Made by a program: the position numbers and the translations under genes. Below are positions 9,318-16,593 of a stretch of 64,000 nt of DNA, one piece after another. Position 1 is the first letter of the stretch. Each line of letters begins with the position of its first letter. This DNA is from Nocardioides pocheonensis (lineage in GTDB: Bacteria > Actinomycetota > Actinomycetes > Propionibacteriales > Nocardioidaceae), in the NCBI RefSeq assembly GCF_003725535.1, contig NZ_RJSF01000040.1, positions 489,407 through 553,406 of the forward strand. The letters are read 5' to 3'. The notes under the pieces were generated by a model. It had not been told where the DNA came from. It saw only the letters and a list, made by a program, of their open reading frames with translations, and made no database searches.

Positions 9318-9350
9318 GCCCTGCAACGGCTACCCTCGCCGTTGCAGGGC
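9318..9350. other. 13-bp perfect inverted repeat overlapping the tRNA 5' end
   Basis: GCCCTGCAACGGC (9318-9330) and GCCGTTGCAGGGC (9338-9350) are exact reverse complements around a 7-nt loop. The loop holds TACCCT, a plausible -10 box for the tRNA. The right arm runs five bases into the tRNA acceptor stem. It could end transcription of the beta-helix gene 10 nt upstream or act as an operator; the sequence does not decide. Confidence 0.6.
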
Positions 9351-9422
9351 GGTAGCTCAGTCGGTCAGAGCAGAGGACTCATAATCCTTGGGTCGTGGGT
9401 TCGAGCCCCACCCGCCCTACCA
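9346..9422 (+). tRNA. tRNA with CAT anticodon (elongator Met or Ile2)
   Basis: A complete 77-nt cloverleaf with encoded CCA. The acceptor stem is AGGGCGG (9346-9352) with CCGCCCT (9412-9418), followed by discriminator A 9419 and CCA 9420-9422. The D stem is GCTC/GAGC. The anticodon stem 9373-9377/9385-9389 has one G-U pair and encloses the loop CTCATAA, giving anticodon CAT (9380-9382). The T arm is GTGGG-TTCGAGC-CCCAC. It is not an initiator-type tRNA, since the acceptor stem is fully paired. Elongator Met and lysidine-modified Ile2 cannot be told apart here. Its 3' half was used as an integration site, as repeats at 14.37 and 50.68 kb show. Confidence 0.95.
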
Positions 9423-9424
9423 AG
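9384..9424 (+). repeat. Attachment-site core, copy A (3' half of the intact tRNA)
   Basis: 41 bases from the anticodon loop (ATCCTTGGG...) to just past CCA are identical to 14367-14407. They are present with three mismatches at 50683-50721. Duplication of a tRNA 3' end is the hallmark of tyrosine-integrase integration. This copy restores the functional tRNA and is therefore the attL-like end. Confidence 0.85.
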
Positions 9425-9493
9425 GCAATATCGCAGGTCAGAGGCCACGTGCGTCCCCGAAGTCGATCGGAAGGATGTCCGATTCTCCGGCCC

Positions 9494-9517
9494 GAGTCCG
9501 CACACAGTCCGCACGCG
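9494..9517 (+). repeat. Putative integrase arm-type site near copy A
   Basis: Two direct copies of AGTCCGCA, 11 bp apart start to start, lie 70 bp inside the island from the tRNA. The same double motif occurs at 14235-14258 and 50551-50574, on the island side of the other two attachment cores. One-helical-turn spacing and position fit arm-type binding sites of a tyrosine integrase. This is an inference. Confidence 0.45.
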
Positions 9518-9548
9518 CTGCCGCAGACCCCAGCGACGATCACACGGG

Positions 9549-10493
9549 TCACAGCCGGCGCCGTGCCGGCGGGATGGGGCGCGCCTCGACGCCCTCGACG
9601 ATGCGCGCCGTCAAGGTCCCGAGTTGCTCGACGGTCACGGTGACGAGGTCGCCCGGCGCCAACGGGGGGTGGGCCTCGAACCCGTGGCGGCCCCAGAGCT
9701 CGGCAAGGCATCCGCCGCCACAGGTGCCGGAACCGAGGATGTCGCCGGGGCGGACCTCGGTCCCCCGGGAGGCGTACGCGACCATGTCGGCGTACGAGAA
9801 CGCCATCGAGGACCACCGGTCCTCACCGAGGCGGCGGCCGTTGATGTCGACGGTCATCGCGAGGTCATAGGCCGCGTCTCTGCGCCACGGTTCCAGCTCG
9901 TCGGGCGTGACGAACACGGGTCCCAGCGTGGTGGCCGAGTCCTTACCCTTCGTGGGGCCGAGCCGGACCTCCATCTCGGCGAACTGGAGGTCCCGGGCCG
10001 ACCAGTCCACGAGGATTGTGTAGCCCGCGATGTGGTTGTCGGCGTCGGCCGGGTCGATGTCGCGCCCGGCGCGACCGATCACCGCCGCCACCTCGAGCTC
10101 GAGGTCGAACAGCCGACTGCCCGGCGGGACGGGTACGTCTTCGTGCGGTCCGATGATCGCGTAGGGGTTGGTGAAGTAGAACGCCGGCGCCTCGTACCAA
10201 CGGGACGGCACGGTGGCGCCGTCCCCGGCGAGGAGAGCGACCCCCTGCACGTGCTGCTCGAAGGTCATGAAGTCCCGCACCGTGGGCGGGTCGGGGATCG
10301 GCGCGCGCAACCGTACGTCGGCAAGCGGCTGCACCGACTCGGGCTGTGCGAGCGCGTGCTCCCCGGCTTCACGGAGTGAGTCCGTCTCGAGGAGGCCGCG
10401 CAGCGTGCAGCCGACTGGCAGCGCGTGCACCAGGGAGTCAGCGAGGACCCCGACCCGGTCCCCGTCCACGTCGGCGTACGTCACGAACCTCAT
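9549..10493 (-). CDS. Fumarylacetoacetate hydrolase (FAH) family protein
   Basis: A 314-aa cytoplasmic enzyme. The FAH-fold metal ligands are visible in LFDLELEVAAVIG (ExE pattern, near residue 130), with a following Asp in YTILVDWSARDLQ. The glycine-rich segment ILGSGTCGGGCLAE is near residue 247. Family members cleave C-C bonds of acylpyruvates or hydrate dienoates at the end of aromatic or heterocycle catabolism. The gene is last in a minus-strand run LysR - amidohydrolase - MBL hydrolase - FAH, 10 nt after the MBL stop, so it is probably in an operon. The C-terminus differs from FAH proper and fits the short bacterial YcgM-like group. The substrate is unknown. Confidence 0.85.
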   Translation of the reverse strand: MRFVTYADVDGDRVGVLADSLVHALPVGCTLRGLLETDSLREAGEHALAQPESVQPLADVRLRAPIPDPPTVRDFMTFEQHVQGVALLAGDGATVPSRWYEAPAFYFTNPYAIIGPHEDVPVPPGSRLFDLELEVAAVIGRAGRDIDPADADNHIAGYTILVDWSARDLQFAEMEVRLGPTKGKDSATTLGPVFVTPDELEPWRRDAAYDLAMTVDINGRRLGEDRWSSMAFSYADMVAYASRGTEVRPGDILGSGTCGGGCLAELWGRHGFEAHPPLAPGDLVTVTVEQLGTLTARIVEGVEARPIPPARRRL

Positions 10494-10503
10494 CTGCTCT
10501 CCC

Positions 10504-11460
10504 TCACACCCACGTGTGCATCGGTCGGCCGAGCCAGGCGATGGCGTCGCCGAACGCGGCCGGGATGTCCAGCTCGCGGCCCTCGTGGTCGGCGTACAGG
10601 CGGTGCAGATTCAGCACGATGCGCTCCGCGTCCGCCCAGCCGGCGAACTCGCCCAGGTCCGCTTGGCGGGCCGCCTCCAACGCCGACCATCCGCGGGACC
10701 GCCCGTCCTCCGCGGTGTGGATCAGGAACCGGTAGTACCGCCGGTGCTGCTCGAGAACCTCGTCGATCGCCGGCCCCCTGAGGACCGGTCCGTGGCCGGG
10801 GACGAGCGCTTCGGCCGCGAACGACGCCAACCAGTCGAAGGCAGAGAGCGCTCCGGTCACCGACCCCATGAACACCAGGGGCGTGAGCCCGGCGAACACG
10901 AGGTCGCCGGAGAACAGGACCCGTTCCTCAGGGAGCCAGGCGACCAGGTCGCCGGTTGTGTGCGCGGGGGTGCCCGGGTGCAGCAGGTCGATGCGTCGGT
11001 CACCGAGGTGGAGGGTCAGGGCTGACTCGACGGTGACGTGCGGCAACCGCCTGGTCACCCCGCCCCAGTCGGGAACGGGATCCCACAGTGGCGGACACCC
11101 TTCGATCACGGGGTCCATCCGAAGTCCCTCGCGCATGTTCGGATGACCGAAGAGCACCGTCGAGGCCGGCAGCAGACTGTTGCCGTACGCGTGGTCGCCG
11201 TGCTGGTGGGTGTTGACCGCGAACCGCACGGGCAGCCCTCCCGTGGAGGTGTGGACGGCATCGAGGAACCTGCGGGTGCGCGCTTCGGTGGCACAGGTGT
11301 CCACGACGAGCACGCTGTCGCCGCCTGCGACCGCACCGGCGTTGTTCACCCACCACGAGCCGTCGGGCTGGACCCAGGCGTGCACTCCCGGGCACACCTC
11401 GTCCAGCGTCCCGGACCCGGGCCCGGGGGGAGTGGGAGTGGCCTGCGGACCGAGGATCAT
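10504..11460 (-). CDS. MBL-fold metallo-hydrolase
   Basis: A 318-aa protein carrying the metallo-beta-lactamase motif NTHQHGDHAYGN near residue 83 (HxHxDH). Further ligands are seen in PGTPAHTTGDLVAW and in SGDLVFAG, with a late His in LVPGHGP near residue 218. This is a glyoxalase-II-like binuclear zinc hydrolase, for which lactone, thioester and other substrates are known. Its ATG overlaps the amidohydrolase stop (11457-11460, ATGA), so the two are translationally coupled. In this context it may open a ring or hydrolyse an ester made by the amidohydrolase. That role is an inference. Confidence 0.82.
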   Translation of the reverse strand: MILGPQATPTPPGPGSGTLDEVCPGVHAWVQPDGSWWVNNAGAVAGGDSVLVVDTCATEARTRRFLDAVHTSTGGLPVRFAVNTHQHGDHAYGNSLLPASTVLFGHPNMREGLRMDPVIEGCPPLWDPVPDWGGVTRRLPHVTVESALTLHLGDRRIDLLHPGTPAHTTGDLVAWLPEERVLFSGDLVFAGLTPLVFMGSVTGALSAFDWLASFAAEALVPGHGPVLRGPAIDEVLEQHRRYYRFLIHTAEDGRSRGWSALEAARQADLGEFAGWADAERIVLNLHRLYADHEGRELDIPAAFGDAIAWLGRPMHTWV

Positions 11461-12878
11461 GCGGTCAGGTTGGCCGACGCCATGTCACGGATCACCCGGA
11501 ACCCGCCGGGCGGCACGGGCGGGAGCACCGGCACCGCTGCCCGAACCCGGGCGAGGACGTCGGCTGCCGAGGCGTCCGCCCTGCCGAGCAAGGCGGGCAG
11601 ATCAACGCCGGCCATCGCGCCGTCGCGCTTGACCATGCGCCCCGCCACCAGCACGGTCCGCACGTCGGAGGTCGTGGTCTGGAAGATCAAGGTGCCGGCG
11701 GCGTCGACCACCGGGTGCTGCGACGTACCCGGTCCACCCACGACGATCAGGTCGGCCTGCTTGCCCGGGGTGAGACTTCCGATCCGGTCACCCAGACCGA
11801 TCGCGTCGGCGGCGTTGACCGTCGACCAGCGCAGTGCCTCGAGCGCAGTGGTGGAGACCCGCTCGGGGTCGCCACCGGAGAGGTTGATCGCCTCCGCGTC
11901 GGCCCAGCGCTTGAAGCCGAGGCCCTGGCGCAGCTGGGCAAAGAGATCACCTGTGTTGAGCGAGATGATGTCGCACGACAGGGTCGGGGCGATGCCGTGC
12001 CGCTCGCAGGCGGCGAACGCCGGCCGGCCCATGCCCATATTGAGCTCGGTCTCCACCGAGATCGACACCTTCGCGCCGCGACGAGCCAGGATCTGCCACT
12101 CGTCCTCGGTGAGGGTGTTGCAGTGCACGTGCACCTGGTCCGGGCCGATCAAGCCTGCGGCGTCCAGCTCGTGGATGCCGTTCGGGAGTCCCCACACGCA
12201 GCCGGTGTGGGTGACCTGGATTGCCGAGCGCTCCCGCGCCACCGCGACCTCGGCGGCGGTGGCCGACAAGGGGATGACGCCGACTTCGGTCAGGGCAACG
12301 CCGAGTGTCACGAGCCCGGATGGCGAGGAGAAGTACTCGTCGGCGACGCGCTCAAAGTCCTTCAGACGCGCGCTGTGCTCGGCGAAGTGCGGCGGTGCCA
12401 TCGGGCTGGACTCGAAGAATCCGTAGCCGAACACCGCCCGGATCCCGGCGTCCAGGAGTCCGGTCACGGCAGCGTCGGCGTGCTCCGGGGTGTTGTTGCA
12501 GTGAGAGAAGTCCAGGATCGTCGTGACCCCGGACTCCAGCGCGTCCACTGCCCCCAGCAGGTTGCCCAGGTGCACGTCCTCCGGCGCGTACGCCGGCGAA
12601 ACCGAGAACCGCACGCCGAACAGGTAATCAGTCAACGTCCAGTCGGCGCACAGCGCTCGCATCTGGGTTTGCCAGGTGTGCCGGTGGGTGTCGATCAACC
12701 CGGGCGCCACGATGTGCCCGCTCGCGTCGATCACTTCCGCGTCGACCTCACCGAGCGACGGCGCCACCGCCACGATCACGCCGTCCTCGATGAGCACGTC
12801 GCCGTGCGGCAGCTCTCCGATGTCCGGGTCCATCGAGACAACGTGTCCGCCGCGGACGAGAGTTCGCTGAGTCGCCAT
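11457..12878 (-). CDS. Amidohydrolase-superfamily deaminase/chlorohydrolase (TrzA/AtzA/SsnA-like)
   Basis: A 473-aa cytoplasmic enzyme. The metal HxH motif is in APGLIDTHRHTWQ near residue 63. Further ligands lie in VTHTGCVWG and VHVHCNTL (His near residues 200-250), and the late Asp is in LSCDIISLNTGD. The C-terminal composite sandwich (LTPGKQADLIVV) is typical of cyclic deaminases such as guanine, 8-oxoguanine or triazine deaminases. The enzyme likely removes an amino or halide group from an N-heterocycle. It is preceded by the LysR gene on the same strand after 147 nt and overlaps the MBL hydrolase by 4 nt. The group resembles a small inducible catabolic operon. Confidence 0.82.
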   Translation of the reverse strand: MATQRTLVRGGHVVSMDPDIGELPHGDVLIEDGVIVAVAPSLGEVDAEVIDASGHIVAPGLIDTHRHTWQTQMRALCADWTLTDYLFGVRFSVSPAYAPEDVHLGNLLGAVDALESGVTTILDFSHCNNTPEHADAAVTGLLDAGIRAVFGYGFFESSPMAPPHFAEHSARLKDFERVADEYFSSPSGLVTLGVALTEVGVIPLSATAAEVAVARERSAIQVTHTGCVWGLPNGIHELDAAGLIGPDQVHVHCNTLTEDEWQILARRGAKVSISVETELNMGMGRPAFAACERHGIAPTLSCDIISLNTGDLFAQLRQGLGFKRWADAEAINLSGGDPERVSTTALEALRWSTVNAADAIGLGDRIGSLTPGKQADLIVVGGPGTSQHPVVDAAGTLIFQTTTSDVRTVLVAGRMVKRDGAMAGVDLPALLGRADASAADVLARVRAAVPVLPPVPPGGFRVIRDMASANLTA

Positions 12879-13025
12879 GACCGACCACCTGCTCCGAATC
12901 GATGCCTGTGCACGGCCCCCATGTGAGGACCGTCACCCGCAGTCCAACAGGGTCACGCGGAGAGATCATCAGCCAAGAATGTTGCGATCCCGGGTCTGCG
13001 CACCGGGAATGATGACCAGCGACGG

Positions 13026-13916
13026 TCAGGCTGTGTCCGCGAGCGGCCAGACCGCGTCGGCAGCCCGGACGACCGCCGCCGCACGCCGGAACGCGGCCAC
13101 GGTCGGGCGATCGTCCCCCGTGCGCGTCGCGAGTGCCACCCGGACCGGAGGCCCTTCTACCGGCACGAACCGCACATCAGGACGCGGGTAGTACTGGGCG
13201 GCAGCCGCAGCGTGCAACGACACCCGACCGGTTGTCGCCACCGCGGTCGGAATGCCGGCGGGGTGGCGCACGCTCAGCGCGTCCGCATCCGCCGCGGGGC
13301 CCATCCACGAGCGCAGCATCGGCTCGCGCGTGGCGACGTCGAGCCACGGCACACCGTCCAGGTCGCCCACGGTGAGGTACGACGCCTCGCTGAGCGCGCT
13401 CGACGCCGGCAGGACCGCAACCCGCGGCGACGCCAGGACAGGTTGAAGGTCGAGCCCGTCGAGGTCGCCGACGAACTGCACGATGGCCACGTCGACGTCA
13501 CCTCGCCGCAAGGCGTCGTACTGGTCGACCAGGTCCAGGTCGCGGTACTCCAGCGGGAGGTCCTGTTGCTGCACGTCCACCGCACAGCGCAGTGCCTCCC
13601 AGCGGTCGCCGATGCCGAACCCCAGGACGCCGACGCGCAGGGAGCCGACCGCTCGTCGATCCTCCTCGACGGCGATCTGGCGCAACTGGTCGAGCTCGGC
13701 CAGGATCATCCGCGCCCGGTCGACGAAACGCGCACCGGCCGGGGTCAGGCTCACCCGGCGGCTGGTCCGCTCGAACAGCCGCACTCCCAGCTCGCGCTCG
13801 AGGCGCTGCACCTGCTGACCAAAAGGCTGGGCGGAGATGAAATGCCGGCCGGCCGCCCTGCCGAAGTGCAGCTCCTCGGCGAGAGTCACCACGTAGCGCA
13901 GCGCGCGAATGTCCAT
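13026..13916 (-). CDS. LysR-family transcriptional regulator
   Basis: A 296-aa protein with an N-terminal winged HTH (MDIRALRYVVTLAEELHFGRAA...QVQRLERELGVRLFERTSRRVSLTPAG, residues 1-60). A periplasmic-binding-like effector domain follows from about residue 90. The start MDIRAL at 13916 matches the standard LysR N-terminus; the open frame continues upstream to 14291 only through repeat DNA. It lies upstream of and in the same orientation as the amidohydrolase, MBL and FAH genes. It likely controls them and senses their substrate, binding in 12879-13025. Confidence 0.9.
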   Translation of the reverse strand: MDIRALRYVVTLAEELHFGRAAGRHFISAQPFGQQVQRLERELGVRLFERTSRRVSLTPAGARFVDRARMILAELDQLRQIAVEEDRRAVGSLRVGVLGFGIGDRWEALRCAVDVQQQDLPLEYRDLDLVDQYDALRRGDVDVAIVQFVGDLDGLDLQPVLASPRVAVLPASSALSEASYLTVGDLDGVPWLDVATREPMLRSWMGPAADADALSVRHPAGIPTAVATTGRVSLHAAAAAQYYPRPDVRFVPVEGPPVRVALATRTGDDRPTVAAFRRAAAVVRAADAVWPLADTA

Positions 13917-14069
13917 CAGCCCTCCGTCAGCGGCCCGAGACGTGCACCGAGGATACGTGCTGACGCTTGCCTCAGGTAGGCCGTCCGAGGCGGCAGGCGA
14001 CGCCCCGGCAGCCTTCCGACGCCCGCCCAGGTCTCGGTGCGGCGATGAATGTCTGTACTGCGTCAATCC

Positions 14070-14405
14070 TCCGGCTCCGCCGGCGGAGCGGCTGCGGGCG
14101 GCGCTGGCGCGCCGTCCTCGCCGCATCGGAAGGAGACGTGGGCATGAGCGAGCCCGTCCCCGACGACCCGATTGTCCGGCCGCCGACCGACGCCCTGGTC
14201 GGGCTGGCTGTCGGGGACGGGGGAGAGGTGGGAGGAGTCCGCAATCAGTCCGCACGCGGACTGAGAACCACTCGAAAACGACGACGCCCACCAGACGGAA
14301 TGCCCTTGTTTCTAGGCGGATTCCGTCCGTCGACGTTCGTCTCCGTCCGCTCGGATCGGCCTCATGATCCTTGGGTCGTGGGTTCGAGCCCCACCCGCCC
14401 TACCA
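14070..14405 (+). repeat. Island-end repeat, copy B (336 bp, ends in tRNA 3' fragment)
   Basis: This block matches 50322-50721 almost base for base apart from one 65-nt gap and a few changes near its 3' end. It starts at a 16-bp palindrome (14073-14088, GCTCCGCCGGCGGAGC), then a short ORF start (MSEPVPDDP, preceded by AAGGAGA). The double AGTCCGCA motif (14235-14258) and a partial hairpin (GACGGAAT...ATTCCGTC, 14294-14327) follow, and it ends in the tRNA fragment. The stretch 13917-14589 otherwise holds no gene I can support. It probably preserves the end of an integrated element whose integrase was lost. Confidence 0.85.
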
Positions 14406-14407
14406 AG
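14367..14407 (+). repeat. Attachment-site core, copy B
   Basis: Identical over 41 bases to the 3' half of the intact tRNA at 9384-9424. The base just upstream in the anticodon differs (CATG for CATA), and the 5' half of a tRNA is absent, so this is a fragment and not a second tRNA gene. It marks the right end of island 1 and the left end of island 2. Confidence 0.88.
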
Positions 14408-14589
14408 AACGGCGAGGTCTGCGACGTGTCCCGGCGTGGACTGCTGCCGCGAAAGCGCGATCTGCTGCGGATCTGCCAACAGGGCCAATCTTCTCGCGAT
14501 AGCTGTTCGAGGAAGCGTCACTTCGCCCGGCTTGCGTCCGGCTACGAGGCGTGCCCGGGGTAGAGGTAACCCGGCATTGAGTCTCGAGG

Positions 14590-15277
14590 TCAGAGGCGCG
14601 GAGGATCGTCGGCACCCGCCATTCTGGCGTTCAGGTTCAGGGACGCCGTCCCCGTGATTCCGCCAGGCGTGACGAACGCTGCTCGGCCTACGAGATGCAA
14701 GCTCCCATAGCGGTCGCGCATCCAAATCCTGCCGGCAGCGTCTCGGAATCGGATGTCGACCTGCAATTGCGTCCATGAATCGTCGTGGACGGGCAGGCCA
14801 CGTTCGTCCATGCCAACGACACCCGGCTCGTAGTTCGGGAATGCGTACTGGTGATGCCCCGGAGGAATCAGCCGAACGTTCTCCCGCACAGTTTGCATTC
14901 GGGACCTCTGGGTCGTGGGCAGTCAGTTCGACGTCCCAGATCGGGAGGTTGCTGCCGTTTATGACCGTGAAGTCGCCATTGTTCCAGGCCGCGACTCTGT
15001 CGGCCTGCTCAGCACGTTCCGCCGCGGCTTGCCGCTCATCCTGAGCCTGGAGCGCCCGGTTCTCGCGGGCCTGCTCAAGCCTCAGGATGCCGATAGCGTG
15101 GCTAGCGGCTTTGCTGGCGTAGTAGAGCGCCACGACCGCGACTACACCAGCGAACCAGGTGGGCGCGTCTCCCCAGTTGATGCGCTCCCAATCCGGGTTG
15201 GCGGCGATGACGACGATGGCACCGAACATGAGGGCGGTACCAGTCAGCGCCCAAACAGGTTTCACCAAGTCCTCCAT
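14590..15277 (-). pseudogene. Frameshifted membrane protein gene, unknown family
   Basis: From ATG 15277 the frame reads MEDLVKPVWALTGTALMFGA..., with two hydrophobic segments (residues about 8-27 and 41-57). An Ala/Glu/Arg-rich coiled-coil-like stretch follows (LEQARENRALQAQDERQAAA), then ...DFTVINGSNLPIWDVELTAHDPEVPN. Near 14900 the sensible protein moves to another frame: MQTVRENVRLIPPGHHQYAFPNYEPGV... continues to the stop at 14590. Joining the two gives about 225 residues with a membrane anchor and a beta-rich outer domain. A one-base indel or a sequencing error explains it. The first frame beyond 14900 is low-complexity and runs into repeat DNA. Family not recognised. Confidence 0.6.
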
Positions 15278-15485
15278 GACCGCACGGTATCGGCCGCCAA
15301 CGCCACAGCGGCTGGCTCGATCTCGGTCAGAACCATGTCAAGGGAACCGTCCAGCTCGAGGCGGCGCCGCTCCGTTATCGGGCCAAGGTGCAGAGCTGAC
15401 GCGTTGCGCGTCAACGACCTGCTTCATTTCGCCGCGAACATGACCGACGCCCCAGCGATGCGCGTCCACTCGGACATCGGAAGCC

Positions 15486-16565
15486 TCACGGGACAGGGCA
15501 GGTGAGGGCGGAAGTGTAGACGGCGTACCGCCTGCCCTCGGGGTCGAACTTCATGCCGAGGTAGTTCTTGTAGAAGTTGAAGTGGGCGGTGAAGCCCGAG
15601 TACACGTTCATGAGCTTGTCCCCGGCGGTGTCGTACTCGGCGTACGTGCCGAGGGCGGCGGCGCGCACCTCGATGCCGGTCATCACGGTGAACACGTAGG
15701 CGTAGGACATCTGGTTCGCGACGAAGAAGGCCCAACGAAGGTACTTGAACTGCACCGCCAACGAGCTGCGGGACGGAAAGGTGCCGAGCTTCGGCGCCAG
15801 TATCTGCTCGAGGTACGCGACGTCGTCGGCGGTCACGGCCGGCATGTGCACGACGACGTCCTGTCCGAGCCCGGAGCTCTTGTAGTCCTTCGACTGCTCC
15901 ATGGCCCAGAGGGCGTGATGGATGACCTTCGGGAAGGCGCATCCCCAGAGCCAGGCGTAGCCGTCAGAGGCGAACGCGTCCTTGAACAGCTTGAGCGCCG
16001 GCGGGTCCATGGTGGGGGCGACGAAGTCGAGGTGGCCACGCGCGTCCTTGTCGTCCGGGTCGCGTGCGTTGCCGGTCACCGCCACAGTCATCGGCGTCGC
16101 GGGTCCGAATGGGTTCGGGATCATGAGCGTCATGAGCCGGTCGTCGTTGCTGTTCGCCAGGATCGGCCCGCCCATCCAGCCATGACTGAAGAAGCTGAGC
16201 TCGACCAGCGTCCCCGGGTCCTTGCTGCCGATGTCGCGCACGCGAGCGTAGACGTCGGTGATCGACATGACCGTGTACAGCGCTGGCTTCAAGCGCACCT
16301 GTCCTGCCGCGTTGGTGCCGTAGCTCGCCTGGGTGACCGGCGTGAACGGTGTCGTGGACGCGACGGTCTCGGTGCGCTTGCCACTGGGGAAGGTGATGTC
16401 GCGGACCTCGACCTGGCCCGAGCGCACGTCCATGGTGATGAACCGCAGGTCGTCGTGCTTGGTGTTCTTCCGCTCCAGGAGCGCGCGTCGATTGTCGGCC
16501 AGTGACCGGAAGTCGACCCCGTGGAACTCGAAGTCGACGCCGGCCACCAGCAGGATCTGCTTCAT
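15486..16565 (-). CDS. Unrecognised 359-aa protein, possible caspase-like His/Cys fold; second gene of a two-gene unit
   Basis: Starts MKQILLVAGVDFEFHGVDF and has no signal peptide or membrane segment. I do not recognise the family. Two segments stand out: VELSFFSHGWMGGP near residue 127 and GYAWLWGCAFPKVIHHAL near residue 207. A buried strand ending in SHG and a later strand ending in GC are the layout of caspase-like (CHAT/metacaspase) cysteine peptidases. This is a pattern-based guess only. The C-terminal third is rich in aromatic residues (YLRWAFFVANQMSYAYVF). The gene begins 28 nt after the stop of the 949-aa gene with GAAGGGG ahead of its ATG. The two are surely co-transcribed and probably work together. 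Confidence 0.72.
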   Translation of the reverse strand: MKQILLVAGVDFEFHGVDFRSLADNRRALLERKNTKHDDLRFITMDVRSGQVEVRDITFPSGKRTETVASTTPFTPVTQASYGTNAAGQVRLKPALYTVMSITDVYARVRDIGSKDPGTLVELSFFSHGWMGGPILANSNDDRLMTLMIPNPFGPATPMTVAVTGNARDPDDKDARGHLDFVAPTMDPPALKLFKDAFASDGYAWLWGCAFPKVIHHALWAMEQSKDYKSSGLGQDVVVHMPAVTADDVAYLEQILAPKLGTFPSRSSLAVQFKYLRWAFFVANQMSYAYVFTVMTGIEVRAAALGTYAEYDTAGDKLMNVYSGFTAHFNFYKNYLGMKFDPEGRRYAVYTSALTCPVP

Positions 16566-16593
16566 GGGATGCCCCTTCCCTCGGCAGCCGGCG

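Noticed and set aside
9379-9816. Minus-strand open frame ending GRVGLEPTTQGL
   Set aside because: Its end is tRNA DNA in reverse and the rest is antisense to the FAH gene in a poorer frame.
14312-14589. Open frame on the minus strand through the tRNA fragment (translation contains GARTHDPRIM)
   Set aside because: This text is simply the reverse translation of tRNA 3' DNA, as commonly misannotated next to attachment sites; no real protein continues there.
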